The notes under the pieces: generated by a model
What the model saw: the letters and a program-made list of their open reading frames with translations, nothing else
Told to the model about the DNA's origin: nothing
Databases searched by the model: none
Source: CAWGCE01 sp964480915
GTDB taxonomy: Bacteria > Planctomycetota > Planctomycetia > Pirellulales > Pirellulaceae
Length of the DNA: 64,000 bases
NCBI GenBank assembly: GCA_964480915.1
Contig: CAYZRS010000015.1
Coordinates: forward strand, 35,807-99,806
Direction of reading: 5' to 3'
Part shown: positions 53,792 through 63,800 of the stretch, piece after piece
Layout of the letters: each line of letters opens with the position of its first letter
How positions within the stretch are numbered: position 1 is the stretch's first letter
Made by a program: the position numbers and the translations under genes

Positions 53792-55666
53792 ATGTTTGCT
53801 CGCCAACGGAGCATCATCTTTACGATTAGCCTTTGGGCTTTGACTGCCGCGTCGGCGCAGGCAGTTGAATTCGTCGTAACAGATTCTGTAAAGCCCACCG
53901 CCAAAAAAATACCCAACAGCGTGTCGCAACCTGCGGCCCGATCTACCCGGGGCTCGCGTCAGACTCCGCCCATCCGACGTGTTGAGATGACACAGTCGAT
54001 GCCGGTCGAGATGCTATCGCCCCCCGGTTCGTCGGTCGCCTACCCCGACCCATCGATTCCCTTCGTAGACGCCTTGGCGCCCGCCGACTTGCCCGATCTG
54101 ACGGTACCGCTGGTACCGCAGGCCATCCAAGATCCGGCTTATGGCGAGCAACCGATGCCATCACCTTCCAGCTGTAACCACTGTGGGGAGACCAGCGCTG
54201 ACGGCTCATGCACCTGCGGAAGTGGTGGCAGTGCCGTCGCGAATGGCTGCACCGATATGGGGACAGGGGTCGGATTTGGCCCTGACCAGAGTCATTTTGC
54301 CGGTGCGAGCGGCACCTGTGGCGGCTGCGGCAGCGGTTCCGGTAGCTGCGGCTGCGGCGGAGCGTCAGCGGTCGGTGGCGGATTGATTCGTAGCGGCATG
54401 AGCGGAATCGGAAACGGACTGAGCTCACTCTCATCGGGCGTTGCTGGCGGGATGCACGGCCTGGGATCGGTTTGCGGCGGTCTCGGATCGATGTGCGGCG
54501 GCATGATGAACAACAACAGTTGCCTCAGTTCCGATTGCAACAATGGTAATGGCGCCGGATGGTTCTTGAATTTTTGGGCCTCCCAAGGTTACACGTATAA
54601 CGCCGACGACCCCAACAGTGGTTCGAACCTACCACTCACTTTCAACGACCGATCGAATGAATACCTGTTCAACCAAGCCTACTTAAGCTTCGGCCGTGCC
54701 GTATCGACTTCCTCCTGGGATTTGGGGGGACGCATCGACTTGCTGTACGGATCGGACTACTTCTTTACGCAAGCGACCGGTTTGGAAACTCGCCAAGACG
54801 GTTCGCCACACTGGAATTCGTCCGATGGCCCGCGTAGTACCGGTGCTTCGATTTACGGACTCGCTTTGCCACAAGCCTACTTGGAATTGGGCGTACCCTT
54901 CGGCAGTGGCACGTCGGTGAAGGTAGGACACTTCTATACGACATTGGGCTACGAATCGGTCATGGCCCCCGAGAATTTCTTCTACTCGCACGCGTATACG
55001 ATGCAGTATGGAGAGCCGTTCACGCACACTGGCGTCCTGGCAGACATCGGGATCACTCAGTCTTTCAACTTGCTGGCAGGAGTTACCAACGGCTGGGACA
55101 ATTTTGACAACCCCAACGACGAACTGGGTTACCTGTTCGGTTTCTCATGGTGTCCAAGTCCGGTCGCATCGCTCTCCTTTGGTGTCCACACCGGCCGTGA
55201 AGATGCAGCAGGCCTCAATGATCGAACCGTCTACAGCATGGTCTACACCCGCCAAGTCAGCAGCCGGCTCCAGTACGTCATGCAGCACGATTTCGGCATC
55301 GAAGCCAATGCCGAAACCGACCGCAGCGGCGGCCAAGACAGCGCCAAATGGTACGGAATCAACCAGTATCTCTTCCTTGAAATGAGCAACACGCTGACGT
55401 TGGGTGCTCGTTTCGAGTGGTTCCGTGACCAGGACAATGCTCGTGTTCTGGCGATTCCATCAGAGACCCTTGTCGAAGGTGGCAACTACGTGGGGCTCTC
55501 ACTGGGAGCCAACTACCGGCCCAACTGCCGTTGGATTTTCCGCCCGGAAATCCGCTGGGATTGGTCGGACGTGGCCGCTACGGGGCTTGGTGCCACCGGC
55601 ATGTACAACGACTTTACCGAAGACAACCAACTCACATTGGCAACCGACGTCATCTTCCGCTTTTAA
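53792..55666 (+). CDS. Outer-membrane beta-barrel protein (BBP2/OmpL-like) with Cys/Gly-rich segment
   Basis: 624 residues from ATG 53792, set by AAGGGGG 6 bases upstream; the frame is open to 53678. The signal peptide is residues 1-24 (SIIFTISLWALTAASAQAV). A Pro-rich stretch follows to about residue 125, then a segment with 13 Cys and abundant Gly (about 126-250: CNHCGETSADGSCTCGSG, GTCGGCGSGSGSCGCGG and later CGGLGSMCGG). From about 255 to the end is a porin-like barrel with alternating strands ending in VIFRF, as OMPs end in Phe. GHFYTTLGYESVMAPENFF is typical of planctomycete barrel porins. It forms a pair with the BBP7-like gene downstream. Confidence 0.85.
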   Translation: MFARQRSIIFTISLWALTAASAQAVEFVVTDSVKPTAKKIPNSVSQPAARSTRGSRQTPPIRRVEMTQSMPVEMLSPPGSSVAYPDPSIPFVDALAPADLPDLTVPLVPQAIQDPAYGEQPMPSPSSCNHCGETSADGSCTCGSGGSAVANGCTDMGTGVGFGPDQSHFAGASGTCGGCGSGSGSCGCGGASAVGGGLIRSGMSGIGNGLSSLSSGVAGGMHGLGSVCGGLGSMCGGMMNNNSCLSSDCNNGNGAGWFLNFWASQGYTYNADDPNSGSNLPLTFNDRSNEYLFNQAYLSFGRAVSTSSWDLGGRIDLLYGSDYFFTQATGLETRQDGSPHWNSSDGPRSTGASIYGLALPQAYLELGVPFGSGTSVKVGHFYTTLGYESVMAPENFFYSHAYTMQYGEPFTHTGVLADIGITQSFNLLAGVTNGWDNFDNPNDELGYLFGFSWCPSPVASLSFGVHTGREDAAGLNDRTVYSMVYTRQVSSRLQYVMQHDFGIEANAETDRSGGQDSAKWYGINQYLFLEMSNTLTLGARFEWFRDQDNARVLAIPSETLVEGGNYVGLSLGANYRPNCRWIFRPEIRWDWSDVAATGLGATGMYNDFTEDNQLTLATDVIFRF

Positions 55667-55863
55667 GAGAAGTGACTTCAGAAACCACACTTAGCTTCAA
55701 TCATCATGCCTCCAACGCTTGCATTGCAACTATGAGAACCTTTATCGGTTACGTAAAAACGTCTGGCTTTAACGGTCCTAATGGGCCGATGAATCGTGTG
55801 CCGCTCATGCTTTTTTCCGCGAGCCTCAGGGTCGTGGAGCATGCGATCAAGAAGGGATACCCC

Positions 55864-57330
55864 ATGTTCGTTCGCCCAATAATCGTCACCCTTGCGGTAC
55901 TCGCCGTAGCGCCTCTTGCCTCGGCTCAAATGTATCCAGGGACGCCCTACGACGGTGGCTATGGTGCCGAATACTATGGCGATGCAGGAATGCCTGCCGG
56001 CGCATCCGCTTGCGGGTGTGGTGCTTGTGGTGGTGGCGGTGGCGGCGCAATGTGTCCACCTGGCGGCTACGGCGTCACTGCGAATTCGTTTGGTGGACTC
56101 ATTCAAAACAGTGCGGCCGGTCTCAGGGGCATGGCCCAGAGGCCGGTTCAGAATTTCATGGGCAGTCCGGCGGGTGCCGCACAGGCCAACGCCCTATTTG
56201 GTTGGGCTCGTCCTGGCGACTGTGCTGGCTGCGGAATCAACGGTTATCACCCAGATGCAGCGGCCCATCCTCAAATGTTCGGTGCAGGAGAGATGGCGGC
56301 TCAACCGGGCGGATTTCCTGGGATGGAAGGCGGATATCAAGATTTGGGTGGTACTTGCTGCGGGCCTCATTGGTTCGATTTCATGATCGAATCGGTTTTC
56401 TTGCAACGCACCGGCGACACTGGAATCGGCCTCATGTCGCAGGGAATTCGTGGTTTCGGCGCACCGAACATCGTGCTGGGCTCAGACGATATTGATTTCA
56501 CTCTCGCCACCGGTTTTCGGGCGACAGCCCACTGGCAACTGAACGCCGTCAATTTCATCGAGGGCGTCTATCTTGGCGGACTCGACTGGGACGACCGAGC
56601 AACCATCACATCGACTGGAAATGACCTCTTTTCGGCTTTCAGCGACTTTGGTGACGTACCATTTGGCGGTTTCGAAGATTCCGACCAAGCCAGCAGTTCG
56701 ACCCTCTTTTATGAGAGCGAACTTGATAGCGTGGAAGTCAACTGGCGCCGCGGTTGGGTCTCACCAGACAACAAATTCAGCGGCACCTGGCTCGTCGGTG
56801 GTCGCTACATCCGCCTGCAGGAAACGCTGCAACACGATATCCGTGTTTCGCCTCACTTCGACCCGATCAATATGATCAATCGCACCGACGCATTCACGCT
56901 TTACGACCTCGACATTGAAAACGACATGGCCGGTATTCAGGTCGGAACGGAGCTCGTTCGCTGCTTGTCGCCGGGCCTGTTAGTGGGCGTTGAAGGCAAG
57001 GCAATGGCCTTCGTCAACCGCATCAGCCAAGAGGGCCAGCTGCAAAGCACAACGCTACAGCCGCCGCGGATCGAAAATGACGATGACACCGAATTCACAT
57101 GGGGAAGCCAGGCTAAGATCTTTGGGCTCTGGCAATTCCATCCTTGGATGAAGCTGCGTGTTGGCTACGAGGCGATGTATATTGACGACGTCGCCACCGC
57201 CTTCGGTAGCTACGATTCAACGCCTCCGTTCATCAATCCGTTTGTATCGGAAGTCCGCACAACCGATGTACGTAGCGATGAAAACCTATTCTTTCACGGA
57301 TTTACTGCCGGATTTGAACTCGGTTGGTAG
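55864..57330 (+). CDS. BBP7-like planctomycete beta-barrel protein
   Basis: 488 residues from ATG 55864, set by GAAGGGA 6 bases upstream; an in-frame extension to 55531 overlaps the previous gene and is rejected. The signal peptide is residues 1-21 (IIVTLAVLAVAPLASAQ). The first 160 mature residues are Gly-rich with 8 Cys, including ACGCGACGGGGGGAMC, DCAGCGINGYH and TCCGPHW. The rest is a barrel with aromatic strands, VNFIEGVYLGGLDWDDRA, GTWLVGGRYIRLQETL and WQFHPWMKLRVGYEAMYID. It ends AGFELGW, with an aromatic last residue. It probably sits in the outer membrane as a surface or structural barrel protein. Confidence 0.82.
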   Translation: MFVRPIIVTLAVLAVAPLASAQMYPGTPYDGGYGAEYYGDAGMPAGASACGCGACGGGGGGAMCPPGGYGVTANSFGGLIQNSAAGLRGMAQRPVQNFMGSPAGAAQANALFGWARPGDCAGCGINGYHPDAAAHPQMFGAGEMAAQPGGFPGMEGGYQDLGGTCCGPHWFDFMIESVFLQRTGDTGIGLMSQGIRGFGAPNIVLGSDDIDFTLATGFRATAHWQLNAVNFIEGVYLGGLDWDDRATITSTGNDLFSAFSDFGDVPFGGFEDSDQASSSTLFYESELDSVEVNWRRGWVSPDNKFSGTWLVGGRYIRLQETLQHDIRVSPHFDPINMINRTDAFTLYDLDIENDMAGIQVGTELVRCLSPGLLVGVEGKAMAFVNRISQEGQLQSTTLQPPRIENDDDTEFTWGSQAKIFGLWQFHPWMKLRVGYEAMYIDDVATAFGSYDSTPPFINPFVSEVRTTDVRSDENLFFHGFTAGFELGW

Positions 57331-57839
57331 GCCAATCGCGTGGATTCCCAGAGAATCTGCAAGTATTTAATTCTCATTTTTCTCTTAGCGCTCCGGCGTG
57401 TGTATCGGTTTAGTACACGCATATTCGAGCAACGGTCATTTCTGCTTGGCCGAAACCGGGACCGTCTTGGCCCGCATAATCGAAGCAATTGCTTACAGGT
57501 TCAGTACTAAAGGCAATTCCAAAGTTTGACAGCCCAACGGCATCAAATTAGCATCGGAACGATGGCACAGACCTTTTCCTCTGTGTCGTTTTGGGCAATT
57601 TAGGAATGGGGATTCCTGTTGTTCAAAGGAAACTGACCTCTCCGCACAGAGGGGAAAGTTAGAGGCGAGCGAAGAGGGGGAGATCGCTCAAGAACCTACC
57701 ATGGAACGAATACAGAATTCCCGGCCGGTTGCTTATGCCGCCGCCTGGTGGCATTCGGCGCACGGTGGTGAGAAGCAAACGACTTCGTTCGCGAAGTTCA
57801 CCGATTACGCAAGTTCTGCCGTGTGGAGAAACACCCCCG
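57331..57839. other. 509-base gap before the protease gene
   Basis: A weak inverted repeat, GCGTGT (57396-57401) with ACACGC (57415-57420), lies past the BBP7-like gene and has no T-run. CCTCT (57637-57641) and AGAGG (57648-57652) form a minor stem. The frames at 57659-57898 overlap the protease start and look spurious. No other feature is seen. Confidence 0.4.
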
Positions 57840-60800
57840 ATGACATTCCGACTTGGAAACCACAACTTACTCAGGTCCATTGCGCGCGCCGCCAGTAGTC
57901 GCTTGCGACCTTCCGACCGTCCAACTTTGCAGATCGAACCTCTCGAAGATCGCCAATTGCTTGCGGGAGATACTGCCCCGAATGTGTTCGGAAGCCAGGA
58001 CCTTTCCCCCTCCGTCGAAGCGGCCTTTGCGCGTGCCTCCGATCTGGATCAATACTCAGTCGAAGAGTTATCCAACACAACAAGTTGGGCAGCTCATCTC
58101 ACCCCTGGGTTTACTCCAGACGATCTTGCACAGTTATTGCAGATCGATGTGGCGGGATTACAAGTTCCTGAGTACGCCAGTAACACAGTGATCTTCGACC
58201 AGGCGGGTCAGCCTGGGGCGAGCCCATTCGGCACGGCGGTCGATATCTCAGGAACGCTAAGTTCCAGTAGCGTTGTTGACTATTTCTATCCGCTCGTGTC
58301 GCAGCAACTCGCTCCCCGATCTGTTCCTAACGATCCGATCTTCCCAGAACAGTGGCACCTGTTTAACTACGGCCAATCTGGCGGCGTCCAAGGCGTCGAC
58401 GGTAACGTCGTATCGGTATGGGATGAGTTCACCGGTAATGGTGTCGTCATCGGCATCGTCGATGACGCCCTGCAAGGATCGCACCCAGATTTAGTAGACA
58501 ACTTCCGCCCCGATCTCAGCATTGACCTGGTCGGCGGCGACACGGATCCGTCGCCAGAGAGCACGTTTGACGGACACGGTACTTCTGTCGCTGGAATCGC
58601 TGCGGCCGTTGGAAATAACGGCATCGGTGGCACGGGAGTCGCCTTCGACGCCGGTATCGCCGGCATCCGTCTGTTGGGCGCGAATCAAACCGATGAAACG
58701 ACAGCGCTCGCATTTGGGCAGGCCATCGATACGATCGATATTTCGAACAACAGTTGGGGACCGGTCGATGGAGCAGGACTGGATGGCATCGGCCCGCTTG
58801 CTCTGATGGCGATGGAAAATGGAACCATCGAGGGTCGTGATGGCTTGGGTGTCGTCTATGTATTCGCGGCAGGCAATGGCGGACAACTCGGCGATTGGGC
58901 CGGTTGGGACGACTTCGCTGGTAATCGCTTTGGCATCGCTGTCGCCGGCATCAATCATCGTGGACTCGAACCGGCCTTCGCGGAGCCAGGTCCCAACATT
59001 CTTGTTGCTGCACCGACGAACACCGGATTCTTCGGTGATGTTGGTATCACTACAACCGACCTCGTTGGCGAAGATGGCTCCAACACCGTCCTGGATAACT
59101 CCGATGACGACGGACATCCGGACCTCGACTACACCGACTCATTTGGCGGCACGTCGGCGGCTGCACCTTACGTCTCGGGCGTGGTCGCACTCATGCTGGA
59201 CGCGAATCCGAATCTCTCCTATCGAGACGTCCAACACATTCTTGTACGCACATCGGACATGACCGACCCGGGCGATCCGAATTGGACGACCAACGGTTTT
59301 GGGCGAGACATTAACTACTTCTTTGGATTTGGTGCCGTGAATGCCGAAGCGGCAGTCGATCTGGCTCGAGTCTGGACAAGCGTCAACGAGCTCGAAGAAA
59401 TTACGACCGGCAACTTGGTCGGCGACACGGCGGTCACCATCCCCGATTTTGACGTGGAAGGCGTAGACTTCCCCATCACGGTCGGAACTCAGCAGAACGG
59501 TGGCGACGTATCCAATTTCCGACTCGAACATGTCGAAGTTACCATCGACATCGAACACGAGGTGGACGGCGATTTAGAAATCGTCCTTACTTCTCCCGAC
59601 GGCACGGAATCGATTTTGTCGAATCCGAATGGAACCGACATTGGCGACTTCACAGACTGGACATTCACGACGGTACGACACTGGGATGAAGGCATCGCCG
59701 GAACTTGGAACGTTCAAGTCCGTGACGTCTTTGCCCAAACAGAAGATCAAGCCGACGGCACGGTGAACTCGGTGCAGATTAATTTCTTCGGCACTTCGGA
59801 ATCGCCTGACAACCTTGAAGTTGTGGCAAACGACAACGGGACCATTTCCGGCATCGTCTACTTCGACGCGGATAGTGACGGCACCCAGGATCTCAATGAG
59901 CCTGGTCTCGGAGGGCGTCTGGTCTTTCTTGATGCCGACGGTGACGGACAATTTGACGAAGGTGAATTGAGCGCCACCACCGGGCCGAACGGCTTCTACT
60001 TGTTCACAGGACTTGAGCCGGGCAGTTATCGGGTCGTTGACTTCACTGGCAACACATCGGTTCCCCCTGGCCTCAACAGTATTCAAACCGTTTCGGTTCT
60101 TGGCCAAGACGTGTTCGACGTGGACTTCGGTTCCGTCAGTGAAGAGACCAACATCGGACCATCAGGTACGATTAGCGGAACTGTTTTCAATGACGTGAAC
60201 GGAAACGGCGTTCAGGACAACGGCGAATCGGGCGTGGCCGGCATGGTTGGCTACATCGATACGAACAACAATTGCATCATCGGCTTGGGAGAGCCTGGTG
60301 CGATGAGCGATGCCGACGGGCACTTCGAGATCAGTGGGCTCTCTCCCGGCACCTACAACGTCCGCATGGCCCCCAGCCCGGGACAATTGCAAGACTTACC
60401 TTGCAACGGATTTCAGGTCTTCATCAGCGACAACGGCACAGCTTCCATGTCGCCGGCATTTGCAACAACCGCCAGCAATGACACCAACGGGGGTGGATCA
60501 GGTGGTGGTGTGGGCGACGTCGTCCACGGCGAAGTGCCAGGCTTCTTGCTAGGTAACGCCATTAATTTGGACGATGGCGTGACCTTCCTGTCGGGACTTC
60601 ACGCTGGCCGCACAGAAACCATCGGTATCGATGCGACGCAATTGAGCGTATCTCCTGGTTATCTCCATGCCTGGATCGACTTCAATGGCGACGGCGACTG
60701 GGATGACGCGGGCGAACAGATCCTGCAAAATGCTCGCCTGGATGATGGCGTCAATGAAATCGAAATCCAAATTCCAGCCAATGCGACTGCCGAGATGGCC

Positions 60801-63800
60801 AACGCCCGCTTCCGCTGGGCACTCGAACGTGACCTCGGCCCCTTCGACCCTGCACTGGCCGGCGAAACGGAAGACTACGTCGTGACCATCCCATCGGACG
60901 GGATGACCGGCCTGACCGCCAACGACGACGACTTGGCAGCTACGGAAGATGAGCAGGTCATCCTCGACGTCTTGAATAATGATCAAGCCGGTTCGTTTTC
61001 CGACTCATTCACTCTCACCAGCGTATCGACGCCCGACCAAGGCGGGACAGCGGTCATCGAAAATGGCATGATCGTCTACACGCCCGCACCCGACTTTACG
61101 GGAGTTGAGAAGTTCTCGTACACGATCACTGACGATCTCGGCGGAACATCGAGTGCCACGGTTTGTGTAACCGTTGGCAACGTCAATGACGCACCAGAGG
61201 CCGTCGACGATATGTTCACCGTCGACCTGGACACATCCGGCGTAACGCTGCCAGTCCTCAATAACGATTTAGATATTGATGGCGATTCACTCACCATCAC
61301 GTCCATCTCTCAGCCTTCACAGGGTGGAGTAGCCGTGGTTACCAATGGTGGGATTCTCTACACACCGGTCGCCGGTTTCCTCGGCATCGAAACGTTCACC
61401 TATACCGTCGACGACGGTAACGGCGGCACCTCAACGGCCACCGTTACGGTAACGGTCGAGGACCTGCCACCTCTCGTCAACTTCCGCCTAGAAGCTCGCA
61501 ACGCGAATGGCTCCATCGACACGATTCAGTCCGGCGAGACATTCACGCTTCGCGGCTATGTCGAAGATCTGCGTGAACCGGCGCTTGGCGTCTTTAGCGC
61601 CTTCTTGGACGTGCTTTACGATTCGGACCTGGTGAGCGTCATCGGACCAGTCACCGATGGCAATGGCCAGTACACCGAATTCCGACAGGATGTATCGACG
61701 GCGACCCTTGGCGAAATTGATGAAGTCGGCGGCCTCGCCGGCGTCACCATCGGCGATACCGGCGCACTGGGCGGTGGCGAGTTCATCCTGTTTGAAGTCG
61801 AAATGCGGGCCGACGCAGGTGGGATCGTTGATTTCACCGGAAATCCGTCAGACATCATTCCGCCGCACGAAGTGACTCTCTTCGGCGAATCGTTCATCCT
61901 GAACGATTCGAATATTACATTCGTTGGCGATTCCTTGATGATTGTGAACAACGATCCGATCGCCAATGACGACCAAGAATTCGTCAATATCAACTCGACA
62001 GACAATGTCTTGACCGTGTTGGATAACGATTCCGATCTTCCCAATTCGTCCAATCTGACCATCACGCAGATCACGAGCGGGCCGCAAAGTGGTACGGCCA
62101 CAATCGCGGCCGATGGCAGATCGATCGTCTACACACCGAACGCCGGATTCAGCGGCGATGATACGCTCGTCTATGAGATTTCTGATGGCCAAGGCGGATT
62201 TGATACTGCCACCGTCACGATCTCCGTGAATCAGTTCTTGGTCGATTACACGCTGCAAACAACCGACTTGGCTGGAAATCCGATCTCGACAGTGATGGCT
62301 GGCCAACAGTTCCAGCTGCAGGTCTTCGTCGAGGACCTTCGCGATACACCGCAAGGTGTCTTCAGCGCTTACTCGGACATCACCTATCCCTCAGCGATTG
62401 TGGATGCTGATTCGGTGATCATGTTCTCGGGGAACTTCCCAGAAGCAACTTCTGGCGACCTTTCAGCGCCAGGCGTCATTGATGAAGCCGGTGCAACAGA
62501 CGATTCGACGGTTCCCACAGGCGGTGGTGTAACGCTGATCTATACGGTCACGTTCACTGCAACAGCCGAAGGCGTTGTCAGTTTTGTCAGCGACCCGGCC
62601 GACATTCTACCGCTGCACGAAACGACTTTGTTTGGTGTTGATGAAGCGATTGCTAATGAGTTCATTCGCTACGGTGATGTATCGATCATTGTCGAAGCAT
62701 CGGGCGGCCAGGCAGACAATGCGGTCGTTGTTGAAGATTCGACGGCGAACGCCATCGACGTGCTTGCCAACGATACCGTTGTGGGCGTCGGACCACTCAC
62801 GATTACTTCCGTGACCAACCCGACAAGTCAGGGCGGTACGGTTACTATCTCCAACGGTCAATTACTCTACACGCCGGCACCCGACTTCACCGGCACCGAC
62901 ACCTTCTCTTACACCACCCAAGATCAATCCGGTAACGCGAGTGGAGCACTGGTGACGGTCGAAGTCACGAACGTGAACGACGATCCAAACGCCATTGACG
63001 ATTTCGAATCGGTCTTACAGAACAGCAGTGCGAACGTCCTTGACCTCTTAACGAACGATCTCACCGATCCAGACCCCGCTTTCACTGACAACTTGACCAT
63101 CACCAGCGTAAGCACGCCAAGCGGTGGCGGTTCTGTCGTGATCGCTCAAGATGGTCAGTCGGTGATTTACACACCGCAAGCCGGTTTCCTTGGAAGCGAG
63201 ACTTTCACTTACACCATCTCGGACGGTAACGGCGGAACCGATACGGCAACGGCGAACGTAAATGTGGTCAACACGTTGCCCACAGCGGTCGGCTACACGT
63301 TCACCGTTACGGATGCCAACGGCAACCCACTATCCGGCGTAAACGTTGGTGACGAGTTCTTGCTGAACGTCTTTGTAGAAGACACGAGACCAGTCTTCCG
63401 AGGCGTTTTCTCGGCCTATCTCGACGTGACCTGGTCGGGCGGCGACGCCACGTTGAACGGCAATTTCCAATACGGTGAATTGTATCCCAATACTCAAAGT
63501 GGCGCGTTCGACGGAGCGGGCAATGAGATCAACGAGTTGGGAGCGGTCGACGGCATCTCAGAGGCGGCCCATGACGGAGTTGAACTTCTGGTGAGCGTGC
63601 CGATGACGGCGACGGTGGCCGGGACCATCACGTTTACCGGCAATCCGGCCGACATCGTTCCACCCAACGAAACAACGGTCTTCGGAGAGAATGACATTGT
63701 ATCGCCCGAACGACAGTCGTTTGGTGTGGTAACACTCGACGTCAGTGCCGCGGCGAACAATCTGCGACAAAACGGTGTCAATCAATTCGACGTCAATGGC

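Noticed and set aside
55531..55863. In-frame 5' extension of the BBP7-like gene, overlapping the porin gene
   Set aside because: The extension lies out of frame inside the upstream gene, and a signal peptide and ribosome binding site appear at 55864.
57659..57898. Small open frames on both strands at the protease start
   Set aside because: They overlap the start of the protease and have no support of their own.
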